Shown: positions 46,996 through 58,124, counted from the stretch's first letter. The stretch is DNA of 64,000 nt from Diadema setosum (GCA_033980235.1 CM067075.1:12498292-12562291), one strand, 5' to 3'. The notes: generated by a model not told the origin, from the sequence alone. Program-made: numbers and translations.

Positions 46996-48383
46996 CATTT
47001 TGGTCACCCGTCCGGACGAAAGGGCATCCAAAGTTGCTAGGGTTATTCACCTGTACATACATGGGTCATCATCATCTTCACGGTCGTCACTATCCAGGAA
47101 TTAACATTACGACCCATATTGTGCGTGTCGTTCAGGATGGTCCGTATCGATATCTTATGATGTGCCATCGATACAAAGCAAATAAACAGCATAACACTTC
47201 ACAAGATTGATTGACAGATACAAAGATAAAACAAACTATATAGAAACAGAAAGAAAGACAGTCAATCTGTGCTTAAGGATGAACTTTAAATGTCTGCAAC
47301 CACCTCATCAACTTTGAACACACAAAAAATGAATTAATTTGATAAAGTTTTGGTCAATGTTTACAATGTCCTTTCCTGAAATTTTCCCCGATTGACAATT
47401 CCTGATTCACTCTTGTGTGCGAGAAAAAAGAAAACTCCTCAAAATAAAGTCGTTTTAAAGGAATTGTACAAGGAACTGATGTTTTTCATATCTTTCATGA
47501 TAAACATAAATGGGGAGGAATAGTAAGGTGTTATTGTTACAATTGTTATCATTTGTATCGTTATTATTGCTACCATTGTGATCGGAAGCATATACTTCCG
47601 CAATCAGCCAAGTTCACAATGCATTGGAAAGAACTGTACTACTGAATTAATGAATGGGCAAACTTGACCTTACAGGCAAAATGTCCGACTGTTTACAACT
47701 TTACAACTTAAAACAAAGACATGGCGAAACTTTGTGTAATGGACGAAGTTCCCTTATTATTTTAGAACATTAGTGACTCAAATCTTTTGTAGAGTACACC
47801 TCCATTTGTTAAAAAGGACCTCCTTGGTAAGATCCATGAGTCTTGCACTTGACTTTGGTACTTCCAGTTGCACACTGAGTACTGAGCGCGTGTCGTTTTC
47901 CGCATAGTCATATTGCGTAATCAAAACGACGCCACGTGGGGCCCCCGAGTGGGACACAAAAGGGGATTCGTCACTGTGTTCGGGGATCGTGTTCCGGCGT
48001 GTGCAAAACACACCTCGCCAGGTTATTCACCTTTTGCGACCGCAGTCCTCAGAGCTTCAGAACTGTAGATCAGCGTTGATCCTTTTTTCCAACGCTGCAA
48101 GTTCTTGTAAGGTTTAAACCACCTGTCAGCCTACATCTACCGACATTAATACCTGTCGTTGATCGTGAGTGGTTGCAAGTTCAAAGGAAGTCACTCACTC
48201 ATGTTTCAGCATCTCTTTTTCTTTTCTTGCCTTCTCGAGACCCATGCATTTCTGTATTGGTCAATATCAACTGCATGTATAACTGAATATCAATCTCTCT
48301 TTTAATATCTCTCGCTTTCTCTCTCTTATATCTATCTATCTATATATATAATGGTATTATTATCCGCGTGTTGGAATAAGAGC

Positions 48384-48478
48384 ATGAAGACGATGAAGAC
48401 AAACAAGTTGACATAATGCATAAATAATGAAGTTGGAATCTAATACATTATGTCAACTTGTTTGTCTTCATCGTCTTC

Positions 48479-48480
<2 letters not shown>
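48384..48480. repeat. 35-bp perfect inverted repeat, 27-bp loop
   Basis: ATGAAGACGATGAAGACAAA followed by CAAGTTGACATAATG is exactly mirrored by CATTATGTCAACTTG and TTTGTCTTCATCGTCTTCAT. The right arm ends where a TATATC microsatellite begins. It is a possible small MITE or hairpin with no other copy in the window. Confidence 0.85.
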
Positions 48481-48509
<29 letters not shown>

Positions 48510-49560
48510 TATATACTCTTATTTTAGTTTGGAGATCTTCAGTCGCATTTTAGTAATTAAGAATAATTAGAAAAGCTGCTATTAGAACAATATACTGACG
48601 TCAAAACACTGATATCGATACTGTGTTTCTTGTAAATCGCTTTGTGTGGAAGTATTATCAATTCACTAACACGTTAATTGCGTTATATACAAATGATATA
48701 CATATTTAGGTAAGGAGGGAAGATCAGAGTAACCGATAGACAGAGATACGATAGATGTATATTCTCTAATGTATATTGCTCTGTGTAACTGAAGGTCGAA
48801 CGCCATCGGCAGATGATTTTTTCGTTCACCATAAACATAATAAACATAACTATATCTTGAGCAGGGTTGATATGATTCGTATAATGGTGTCTCAGCTATT
48901 ATCGTGTTTTGCATTATTATAGGATAATGGCGTCATGACTTCCGCATATCTTTGCGATTACATACGCGTCGCGCAAGCATGCCTATTACAGCGTTAATAA
49001 TAATATCTCGTACCAAACTGTAAAGAACCCGGTGTATGACACGATATAAATTGAGAAAACCGCTGCCGCATTCGTAGATACAAAATAGTATACAATGTCG
49101 GGGTTACAGTTTTGACGGTACTAATTGGGTGAAATTATACACACGCATACACACGGTCATATTTATTTGGTCAATGATGTTTTGTATATGGCGACCAGAA
49201 GCACTGAAATTTTCGTCGAAACGAACCAGAATGTGTGAAGATGAGCCACACTATTGTGATATCGATAATATTCAGCTGCATGAAGAGTGAACAGCTCAGC
49301 ATAATGACAATTACAACTGCGGTGAACAAAATTTTACTCTGGAATGACTTTCTCTAATTGAGTGTTTGGTTAACAAAGTCAATTTTTAGCGAATCCAGTC
49401 AGAAATCAATACACACTCACGCACACACACACACACGCACACACAAAACAGGGAAAAATCAGGCATGACATTATTGATATATATTGGAGCTTTAACACTG
49501 ATGATATGTTAGCCCATCTCCTTTGGTTGTTTTACTTTCTTTCCTTCTTTTTATGTTGAG

Positions 49561-49659
49561 CAGCAGCAAGGCGGACATGGGCGTGTCAGCTGGGTCTCAG
49601 CGCCGCCGCAACAAAAGACGAAATACTCTTAGGCGCTGTGGGGAGCTTCCATGCACAAG
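49561..49659 (+). CDS. Integrin alpha exon 5: blade 3 start, tandem acceptor
   Basis: In the frame set by exon 4 the exon reads RRTWACQLGLSAAATKDEIL then LGAVGSFHAQ (211-240 in the longest form). Cys216 closes the third propeller disulfide, and LGAVGSFHAQG matches the family's blade 3 L-L-G-A-P-G-S-F-x-x-x-G with Val in place of Pro. The acceptor is GAGCAGCAG: cutting after the first, second or third AG keeps the frame and changes only the number of Ala residues (3, 2 or 1). The fourth AG (49569-49570) would break the frame. The exon is drawn from the first AG. Donor CAAG|GTAAGA, phase 1. Confidence 0.85.
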
Positions 49660-51148
49660 GTAAGAATCTCCTCAGCAATTCGACTACAAAGTTTGCAAGA
49701 CCCCTTGGCCGTACCCTGGTAGAAGACTTTAAAAATCTCATGATTCGACAGTGAGAAGAGAGTCCCTGTCTCCACCTAACATTGAGAGGTACAAGTTCAA
49801 TAGCGATTTTGATAAGAGAATGAGGGAAAAACAAAAACAAAACAAAAAAGTCACAAAGAGCTTGATTATACTCAACTGAAACTGGAATCCCAGGTGCCAT
49901 CTTCAATGTAATAATAAAGTTGATATCGCCGATAGTTTACGCTGCGCACAGATGCCGCAGCAAGATACCCATCAGAGAGTTACAGCGCCTGTCCCGCTGA
50001 AAACTCGGTCATTTCAGGTGAGGTGTCAAGAGGTTCCGGAAGACGTTGCTACATAAACAGGAAGATCGACGCTTAAGAAAATAGAGCAGTATCGACTTAG
50101 CATCACCCTAGACAGAAAGAAAGAAAAATAAAGCTCATTCTGGAAACACACCGTCTAAAATTAAGATATCTAAAGTAGTAAAGAAAATGCTTCCTGTGAT
50201 AAAGCAGCAATCTTTTTGGTTATGCATTTTTCTCCTCAACTATGGGTAAACTTCCTGCTGTGAAAGAATAATGACTCTTATGCTTAAGAACAGAGTCCTA
50301 ATGACCTATTCTCTACCGTCATATTCTCTTTTCAATATATCAATTTTTTCTTCTTTTTTTTTTGTACTCTTATTCTATTTTTTTTTATATTCTTTGTCAT
50401 GCCGTCGCCAACATCTTCACCACACCATCTCCGTTTCCATGTTTTTTCTTTTTGTTTATTTTCCTCACATTGTCCTTCTTCGTCTTCTTCCTTTTCTCCT
50501 CATTTTTATTTTGTTTCGTATTCTTGTTTGTCCTCCTCTTCTTCTCATCTTCTTGCTTTTGACAGTTATTTCTACATTTTGTTTTCAAAAGAGTTAGACA
50601 TTATCATTTTTGGATGTGAGCTGGGCCCAGTGGAGATGAAACTGGCAGTGACTTGCTGAGCATTTTCATCAGTTTTAACATACGTGTCAATTCTTTTTCC
50701 AGTTTGCTTCTGCTTTGTGTCTTTTGTTTCTTTTTGTGTGGTTGAGCCGGTCTGCAAGATCGCACATGCTTGTCTTCACAATCAATCATGAACACAAGGC
50801 ATAGCCTCACATATCGAGGCACCGATACGTTTTGTCCATGATGTTTTTACGATGAAAATACAGGATAGCTTGCATTTTGATTATCCTTTAAATGCTGGGA
50901 ACTTGAAAAAAAGCAGACGAAATTGGCACTTAAGTAAAGGTGCAGATTTATCCACAATGGACAAGAACAGTAATATTAACTACGCTCTATCAAAAAATTA
51001 TACACATGATACATTGTGTCCATTTGCTGCTATGTCCTTTCTTTATCTTTCGTCATTTGCTCATGAATTGAAAATATTTAGTCACCATACCTCCTAAGAA
51101 AAAAAAGGTGGCATTCTCTCTCTAATAATGATAATCATTATCATCATC

Positions 51149-51195
<47 letters not shown>

Positions 51196-51196
51196 T

Positions 51197-51249
<53 letters not shown>

Positions 51250-51404
51250 TATCATCATCACCATCATCATCATCATACAGCTCCTGGTTATCGTTGAAGA
51301 TTTGGGAAAATGCCCCCAGAGCAAGATGACAGAATCCATGGGTTCTTTCCAATGTTTCATGATGTTTGTTTGTTTATTCGTTTTTTTGTGTATGTGTCTC
51401 ACAG
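49660..51404 (+). other. Intron 5 (1.7 kb)
   Basis: It contains a T-rich, CT-rich stretch at 50310-50590 and an ATC microsatellite at 51126-51278. Nothing else is recognisable. Confidence 0.8.
51126..51278 (+). repeat. (ATC)n microsatellite, ~150 bp
   Basis: It is a nearly pure ATC array about 125 bp before exon 6. Asp-, Met- and Ile-rich frames are artefacts of it. Confidence 0.95.
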
Positions 51405-51491
51405 GCCAAGTGCACATTCTCAGTTTCTTCGACGAGTTTGACGCCCTTTCGTCGTGGCCACCGAACAATCTCGAAAACAGCGATTACAAAG
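51405..51491 (+). CDS. Integrin alpha exon 6: blade 3 to blade 4 linker
   Basis: Two bases finish Gly241, then QVHILSFF and LENSDYK (242-269). QVHIL is the outer strand of blade 3. The loop that follows is about a dozen residues shorter than I recall for vertebrate alpha-V. DSYLGYSV-type sequence of vertebrates corresponds to NSDYKGYSV across the junction with exon 7. Acceptor CTCACAG, donor AAAG|GTAATT, phase 1. Confidence 0.9.
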
Positions 51492-51544
51492 GTAATTATC
51501 TCTATGTCATTATCTCGTAATAAATTTTCGGGAATGCTTGAGTA

Positions 51545-51745
51545 TCTCTCTACATCTATCTGCCTTTCTATCAATCTATCTGTCCGTCTATCTATCTATC
51601 TATCTATCCATGTATCCATTTATCCATCTATCCATCTATCCATTTATCCATCTATCCATCTATCCATCTATCCATTTATCCATCTATCCATCTATCCATC
51701 TATCCATCTATCCATCTATATGTCGATCATTTTATCCATCTATAG
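51545..51745 (+). repeat. (CTAT/CCAT)n microsatellite
   Basis: About 200 bp of CTATCTAT and CTATCCAT units form higher-order CTATCCATCTATCCATTTAT blocks. Translated frames read [12 protein letters not shown] repeats. Confidence 0.95.
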
Positions 51746-53377
51746 GATGGTATATGCTTATAATCACAAAGACGATAGAAAAAGACAGAAAAAGAGAGAG
51801 AGAAAGATAACAAATATATATCCTCCATTGGTGCATCTCATTTACGTCTTTTTAAGCTTCCTGTCATAAGTGATATGACTCCACAAACCTATAAGCTATT
51901 GGAACTGTAATGTTTGCTAAATATATTTAACCTTGTCTATATATGAAGAGAAATATGCTTGGTAGAGGAATAATTTTATTGTGCCTTCACCCTTGATTCG
52001 ATAAAGTGCTGGAAATTGTTGTAGAACAATTGGAAATGAGGGATAGAGTTTCCCCAAATATGAAAAATTCTTTTAAAAAACCGTATCCTCACGGTGATCT
52101 TGATCACAATCAATTATCTGATTATAGTCTATTTTCTGTGTCATCGTCAACTTTCCGTGAAAATTTACATGCAAATCCGTTCATAACATTAGGAGATTTT
52201 GCAAACAGACAGACAGGCAGACAGACAGACAGACACAAAAAAACAAAGAAACAAACCGACAAACAAACAAACGCCGGTAAAATCATGACCTCCATGTGGG
52301 AGTAATTTTAATTTAAAGACAAGCCTTACGGTCCGATTTTAACTTTTGAAGAGATAGTTACCGGTGTTGGCGCCTCCTTTGTCTGCATAGGCGATTATAC
52401 CTAACAATTTCCTCTCTTCTTCTTCTCCTTTGTTGTTTAGCCTCAAATATCATTTTTAGAAATGATATGACTCATGATCATATCAATGACAAGGCCATAT
52501 CAGATAGCGAACAATCTTGCTATTAATAGATTAATGTCTCTGTTTGTGCGACATGACCGTGATAGAAGAGCTTTATACTCGCCACATCTCTTCTTCTCGA
52601 ACGTGAAGAGCAGCCCTCATCTTTACCAAAATCGCTCAATCATTGAATTTCATTGCTTATGATGTCAAATTGAGATGAACTGGGGTGATTCTCGCCAAAA
52701 CTGCTTACACTGGGAGGACCGCTTTTAGCTACTGTTACTATGTTCTCTGCCCATAAGAGGATCATGGGTGTCACAGGTGGTGCATTCGAAGGGCGATTTG
52801 GGTATTGCTTTTGTTTCTTCGTTCATAGATATGTTTATGTGTGTTGTTGTTGTTGTTTTTTTTAAACGTACTTACCATTTCCCAAAGGTTTCGTCTGAAA
52901 ATGAGGAATTTAAAATTAGCCAGTGGCTCACTGACCTGAGTGTAATAGGACACGGGCTTATCAAGATTTTCGATTTTCAGTTAAATCTTCATATTCTTCA
53001 AGATGTTATCAAATAAATGGACAACTTGAATATTATGAAGCGCCTTTTACTGGCAAGATTTTAAAATGTTTGCCACATTCCTTTCAAGTCTTGATAAATA
53101 TAGCTCAAACCACAACAACAGAAAAATTAGATAAAATCAAAGTTAAAAAATGATGTTGATTGCAAAACAGTCTGCCAAATCAACATCCGTTATCTGTCAA
53201 CCTTGTAAGGAGTTTCGTGGTATAATTATTTAGGATAATGTTAATTGCTTTTGACGGAAGGAATGGTAATAAAGATGTCGAGATAACGACGCTTCTGACT
53301 TTGTGTCAGGAAATCCATTAGATTCAAGGCTAATACTTTCTTGAATACGAACTAGTACCAAGCGTGAGCGTACGAGC

Positions 53378-53426
53378 ATATGAATATCTAGGCTATTTTT
53401 GTTACCATTTAGATAGACAGATAGAC

Positions 53427-53493
<67 letters not shown>

Positions 53494-53542
53494 GCATATG
53501 AATATCTAGGCTATTTTTGTTATCAAATAGATAGACAGATAT

Positions 53543-53617
<75 letters not shown>

Positions 53618-53690
53618 CAGGTGTAGATAGATAGATAGATAGATGGATGGATAGATAGATGGATAGGTAGTTAGATATAGATAAAGTCTA
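53378..53690 (+). repeat. Duplicated GATA microsatellite with shared leader
   Basis: Two GATA arrays (about 53408-53492 and 53528-53690) are each preceded by the same leader, GAGCATATGAATATCTAGGC then TATTTTTGTTA. The leader plus array has been tandemly duplicated as a unit of about 115 bp. Confidence 0.9.
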
Positions 53691-54201
53691 CATGAAGAGT
53701 TTCATTGTAAAATGGGCTAAGAGCCATTTTTAAGCATCATTAGATAGAGCAAGACAACACCTTTCGAGAGATACCTCATTTGAATCAATACAAGTAACAA
53801 CATTTATGTTATGATTAAAAAAAATGATGAAAAAAAAAAGTAAACCAGTCACGTGTACAGCAAGAAAAATCCAAAATACGTACTTGGCTTACCAGGGTCA
53901 AGAGTAAATTGCGCAGACTAAGTACTGACCTTCTGTATACCTGAACCTGGTCATCCAGGTACCTAGATATAGATTATTTTTATTAGCAATCAAACGCCAG
54001 CTGTACATAGATCAGGTATCACAATCAAAATCGTAATGACACTAAATCCAGACCTATCTTCTTTCATGATCTTTTTTGTGTTTTATTTAATTGTTTGATG
54101 TATGATTTTATCGTTTCCGCTGATTGTTTCTTTTTTAATGGGAGGGAAGAGAGTCGTAAATTGTTGCCAACTTGGCACCACGAGGTTGATATAAAACCTG
54201 A

Positions 54202-54204
<3 letters not shown>

Positions 54205-54240
<36 letters not shown>

Positions 54241-54252
54241 GTGTGTGTGTAA
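54205..54252 (+). repeat. (GT)n microsatellite
   Basis: About 48 bp of GT with two GC interruptions. Confidence 0.9.
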
Positions 54253-55044
54253 TGTGTATCCATGGAGCCTCAATGATATCTAGGCAAGTTGAATAAAACG
54301 AGCATGTCATTATCTCATTTGAATCTACATAATCTTTGTCAGCCGTTTCCCAATTCGTTTAAAAATGTGATATCTAACGCAATGTGCAATATTTGCATTA
54401 CTCTATGATATTTTGAGGTTAATTTCAAGTTTCGTTTCTGTTTTGTATCGCTTTGACTACTTTGTTGGCATAACTTTTTTACCCGATTATCACGATCGAT
54501 CCTGATAATCATATTTATATATAATCATGTCATATGTTATAATATTACTTGAATTCCTTATGTATCTTATGTGTATATACGTTTTATTGTTAGATGGAAA
54601 TATGTTTGCAAATATAATTCAGGGCTCAATGGAAGACCCCTGCATGATGTTGAATGGGCCATACGGTCCTGACAACAGATTAGAAATAGATAGATGATAA
54701 ATTGATTCATTAATCAATAATCACAAATCAAGACGGAGTGAATAAGAGGTTCCCATTTAAATGGCATACAGCGCATGTTCACTCGCTACAAATGTATAGT
54801 AAAAAAAAACACACAAAACAAAACAAAAAGAACGAGCAGTACAGTGATTTCGTTTTCAATCCCGTTTATATAGTCAGATTTTTTTTTTTTTGCGTAATAT
54901 CAGAGGTACTCACATCATAACTTTTATATAGTTAAATGTAACTACGATTTTTATTTCGATTTTAAAAGGTTGTTAACAGTTTCTTTAATATGAAAGATAA
55001 TACAGCCAGCAGGTCTGATTTATTCGCGCTGTCTCTGTGTGCAG

Positions 55045-55133
55045 GTTATTCGGTGTCATTCGGCGATTTCGACGCGGACGGCTACAAGGAATATATCATC
55101 GGGACCCCACGGGGAGCTTACAACAGGGGCACG
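55045..55133 (+). CDS. Integrin alpha exon 7: blade 4, first calcium loop
   Basis: Gly270 is completed, then YSVSFGDFDADGYKEYIIGT and PRGAYNRGT (271-299). DFDADGYKE (277-285) is the DxDxDGxxD/E calcium loop at the base of blade 4; Glu replaces Asp at the ninth position, a tolerated ligand. The acceptor TGTGTGCAG is preceded by a CT-rich tract; donor GTGAGT. Phase 0. Confidence 0.95.
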
Positions 55134-55282
55134 GTGAGTGCAGCTAAATCGGGGTGTAATGCCGGATGTAAGATGGGGTCAGTTGGTGGTTTATTGCACT
55201 GCCACCAATCTTCAACTAAGATCTTTCCTCCCCCCCCCCTTCTCTCATTCTTTTTATCTCTCTTGTATTCAGTTTATCTATC

Positions 55283-55448
55283 TATATATCTCTACAGCCT
55301 CAATACCTTCAAATCTGAACTGAAGACGTATCTTTTCCAGCAACTTTTGTGAATATGGTGTGAGACACATTATGGGAGCCGGGCGCCTTGGAATGTTTCT
55401 ACAGATAAATGGCACTGTGTAAATGCTGTTTCATCATCATCAACATCA
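55283..55448 (+). mobile_element. 3' end of a truncated non-LTR retrotransposon
   Basis: The frame reads LNTFKSELKTYLFQQLL and a TGA at 55350. This is the reverse-transcriptase C-terminal tail (S/N-x-F-K-x-x-L-K-T-x-L-F) that I know from CR1/L2-like LINEs. A short 3' UTR follows with GGGCGCCTTGGAATGT, GATAAATGGCACTGTGTAAA and a terminal CATCATCATCAACATCAT tail. Only about 165 bp remain, as expected from 5' truncation on insertion. It inserted in the same orientation as the integrin gene. Confidence 0.75.
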
Positions 55449-55769
55449 TATCTGTCATTTTGTCTGACTGTCTCATAGGACAATGCGATTATAGAGTATT
55501 TCCTGAACTCATAAAAAAAAAAATGTATTCATGTGTATGCGTGCATGTGTAGTGGCATTGCGTATTCTTGTCTATCAACACGTCCCTTAAACACATCCTC
55601 CATGTAATTGCTACTCATGGAAAATTATGATACCAAGTACGTGAAGACAATGAAAAATAAACTGTTGACAAGGAGTCATGGATGAAACATTATGACTAAA
55701 TGAGATATTGAGAAAAAAATATTTTTTTTTGTCTACTCTTTCCCCCTCCTCCTCCTTCTCCTTCAATAG

Positions 55770-55845
55770 ATATTCGTTTGTTTGTTTGTTTGTTTGTTTG
55801 TTTGTTTGTGTGTTTGTTTTTGTCTTTGTTTTTGTTTTAATCTTG
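55770..55845 (+). repeat. (TTTG)n microsatellite
   Basis: TTTG units lie directly before the exon 8 acceptor and probably serve as part of its pyrimidine-rich tract. Confidence 0.85.
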
Positions 55846-55866
55846 TTTCTCCTCGGTTTCTGGCAG

Positions 55867-55973
55867 GTCACCATCATGGACGCTGCCCTCAACGAATTGG
55901 CGGTGTTCGAAGGCAGCCAGATGGGCGAATATTTCGGACACACGCTGGCGTCATCAGATTTCAACGGGGACGG
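55867..55973 (+). CDS. Integrin alpha exon 8: blade 4 to 5, second calcium loop
   Basis: VTIMDAALNELAVFEGSQMG then EYFGHTLASSDFNGD (300-334) plus two bases. VTIMD is the outer strand of blade 4; EGSQMGEYFGHTLA is FG-GAP repeat 5, closely matching the G-E-Q-M-x-x-Y-F-G of alpha-V and alpha-IIb. DFNGDG (330-335) is the second calcium loop, continued in exon 9. Acceptor TCTGGCAG, donor GTAAGC. Confidence 0.95.
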
Positions 55974-56286
55974 GTAAGCGAATCAACAAACTCGTTTTGC
56001 GAGACATACACTGTGACATATATGATTCTTTACTACTTCTACTACTGCTTCTACTACAGCTACTACTTCTTAATCTACTACTACTACTACCACTACCACC
56101 ACTACCACTACAACTATACTACTGGAAGTAATACGATAATATTACTGCTATCACTACTACTACCACTAGTATATACTACAGCTTACTACTTACAAATCTA
56201 CTACTAATACTACTATTACCACTACTGCTTCCAATAGTATAATATAACTTATTACTACATAGCTACTACTACTACCACTACTACTG

Positions 56287-56337
<51 letters not shown>

Positions 56338-56533
56338 GTACTACTACTACATCACTACTATTATAGCTACTGCCTTATTTCGGGGGGGGGGGGGGTTCTT
56401 TACGGATTCTAATCAGTAACATCCCCCACAACAATGCCTTATTGACCAAAGTATAGGGCCTGATGCATTTCATTGAGTGTAATATGTTCGTCTACGCAAT
56501 TTCGAATCATATCGATTATCATGGCCTCTCTAG
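55974..56533 (+). other. Intron 8 (0.56 kb), mostly (TAC)n
   Basis: A CTA/TAC microsatellite fills about 56035-56370, followed by twelve G near 56385. The remainder is short and unremarkable. Confidence 0.9.
56035..56370 (+). repeat. (TAC)n microsatellite, ~330 bp
   Basis: Interrupted TAC/CAC/TGC units have the purest part at 56270-56330. They occupy most of intron 8. Confidence 0.95.
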
Positions 56534-56636
56534 ATTTGATGACCTCGTGGTCGCGTCGCCCATGTACAGCGACCAGCACGATAACAGTCTGCACTACGAC
56601 GTCGGACGAGTCTCCGTCTATCAGACCGACGCCGAG
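56534..56636 (+). CDS. Integrin alpha exon 9: blade 5
   Basis: FDDLVVASPMYSDQHDNSLH then YDVGRVSVYQTDAE (336-369). FDDLVVASP finishes the second calcium loop and gives the GAP-equivalent as ASP. YDVGRVSVY is the outer strand, matching E-V-G-R-V-x-V of vertebrate PS2-class chains. The acceptor CTCTCTAG has only a weak pyrimidine tract. Donor GTAAGA, phase 0. Confidence 0.94.
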
Positions 56637-56970
56637 GTAAGAAATGATGAGATCGTCGTCCGAAAGTCTTACCGTTTGTTATACCTGTACTCAAACGCAG
56701 AATGTTCCGCATGTGTTGTATTGAATTTCCCATTGTCGTCATGGTGATATTGGTAAACATTAACTCCTGTAACTCTATTTAAGATAAAGTTTTCTCCTTG
56801 TTGATACTCAGTGATATTATGAATTGAAGAGTTGATTGAAGTAGTTGTAATTATCAGTGACATTGCTAAATATCCCTGTTTAATGTGTGCGTAATCATAG
56901 CACTGTCTTTAAAGCTCCAGAGTTTTTGCCTTTACAACCACTTTGTTTTCTAATCATTCTTTATTTTTAG
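56637..56970 (+). other. Intron 9 (0.33 kb)
   Basis: AT-rich DNA with nothing recognisable beyond the splice sites (GTAAGA, TTATTTTTAG). Confidence 0.85.
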
Positions 56971-57076
56971 GCGATGAGGTTCCTGCCCCCTCTGGTGCTA
57001 ATTGGTCAGCGACCAGGAGCGAGGTTTGGTTTCTCTTTGGCCGCCCTGGGGGATATCAACCAAGATGGGTTCAACG
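56971..57076 (+). CDS. Integrin alpha exon 10: blade 6, third calcium loop
   Basis: AMRFLPPLVLIGQRPGARFG then FSLAALGDINQDGFN (370-404) plus one base. GARFGFSLAALGDINQDGFND corresponds to the A-R-F-G-S-A-I-A-P-L-G-D-L-D-x-D-G-[FY]-N-D block of alpha-V and alpha-IIb. DINQDGFND (397-405) is the third calcium loop. Donor GTAAAA, phase 1. Confidence 0.95.
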
Positions 57077-58023
57077 GTAAAATATTAAGAAATGAATACA
57101 TCAATTAAGAAAATATATAGAGGACAAAACTTTTTAAACTCACAACAGTGCCATTAGGTGGGAGTGCTGTATATGTTCCTTTGTGTTTGTGTGTGTGTGT
57201 GTGTGCGTGGGTGTGTGTGTGTGTGTTTGTGTGTGTGGAAATATAAATAAACGCTTCACTCTCTATAATTAAATTTATCCATTCGTTTTGATATGTAATA
57301 AAAAAAAAACAAGCAATGACGAAAGTTTCTCTACTGTCGAATAACGACAAAGTTACAAACAATGCCTTTGCTCTTTAAGATATTAAAATAACGTCAAGGA
57401 GAGGCGGGGTGGATAATATTTGACATTATTGTTCAGTCTGTATTTTGTGTTAGAAATAACTCATGTTGGGAGGGATTTGGGATATACGCCGGAATGCCAT
57501 TCATTTCTGTCCAGTTCTCTCTGTCTCCCAAAATGCTTCTCAAAAATATCAAACCACGTCTTAAGCTGTTTCTATGTATATGATTTCTATTAGTTTAGTT
57601 ATTTTCGGACTCATTAATGTATAAAAATTATGTACATTGTGTTTCCATTGTTTACAATGTTACTACTTTTGTGCCACTGAAAATGTCAGTTCATTTAAGA
57701 TCAGGTCCAAATACTTATTTTTTTTTTTATATTTCGTTGCATATCTTTCATTGCAATGGCAACCATATTTCAAAAGAATGATAATTTACGAATCGACGTC
57801 ACTGTATTGTCATTTAATTTCCATGCCTATTATGTGTTTTATTGAAAAATGTAATCGATTTGTTTTAAATTGAAACTTGAATAACTATGTATAATTGCAT
57901 GTATTCATAAATGAATAATTTCTATACGTGTATTGTAATATCACAATTATTAAAGAGTACTGACTGTCGCTTTATATCAACAATTATGGTGCAATTGTAC
58001 ATTTTGGATAATCTCGCTTCCAG
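57077..58023 (+). other. Intron 10 (0.95 kb)
   Basis: A GT microsatellite lies at about 57180-57238. The rest is AT-rich with no feature. Confidence 0.85.
57180..57238 (+). repeat. (GT)n microsatellite
   Basis: Interrupted GT units, about 58 bp. Confidence 0.9.
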
Positions 58024-58124
58024 ATCTTGCTATAGGGGCACCACACGACGGGGAGACGGGAATGGGCCGCGTCTATATCTACCACAGCTCCGGTGGACAG
58101 GGACTACCTGAATCACCATCTCAG
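58024..58124 (+). CDS. Integrin alpha exon 11: blade 6 end
   Basis: Asp405 is completed, then LAIGAPHDGETGMGRVYIYH and SSGGQGLPESPSQ (406-438). LAIGAP is the FG-GAP core; GRVYIYHSSGGQGL and the P-S-Q ending match the family. Acceptor CTTCCAG, donor GTATGG, phase 0. Confidence 0.95.

Larger units (their letters stand above)
46357..49560 (+). other. Intron 4 (3.2 kb)
   Basis: This intron contains an in-phase open frame at 46463-46995, described separately, and a 35-bp inverted repeat at 48384-48480. From 47000 to 48350 it is ordinary AT-rich sequence; 48480-48520 is a TATATC/TA tract. No gene was recognised. Confidence 0.8.
51492..55044 (+). other. Intron 6 (3.6 kb)
   Basis: Microsatellites dominate: CTAT/CCAT at 51545-51745, CAGA at 52203-52245, GATA at 53408-53690 and GT at 54205-54252. 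Between them is AT-rich sequence with no gene or clear transposon. Confidence 0.8.
55134..55866 (+). other. Intron 7 (0.7 kb)
   Basis: It holds the 3' end of a non-LTR retrotransposon (55283-55445) and TTTG repeats at 55775-55840. Confidence 0.85.

Noticed and set aside
49569..49570. Fourth AG as acceptor for exon 5
   Set aside because: It shifts the frame relative to exon 4 and destroys the conserved Cys and LGAVGSFHAQG block.
46221..49659. Possible alpha-I domain between blades 2 and 3
   Set aside because: Exons 4 and 5 join directly with intact blade sequence, and no MIDAS-type D-x-S-x-S frame is present in intron 4.
51094..51520. 130-codon frame overlapping exon 6
   Set aside because: It joins microsatellite-coded Ile repeats to exon 6; only 51405-51491 fits the integrin phases.
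53408..53690. CRISPR-like repeat array
   Set aside because: The arrays are pure tetranucleotide microsatellites with no unique spacers, in a eukaryotic intron.
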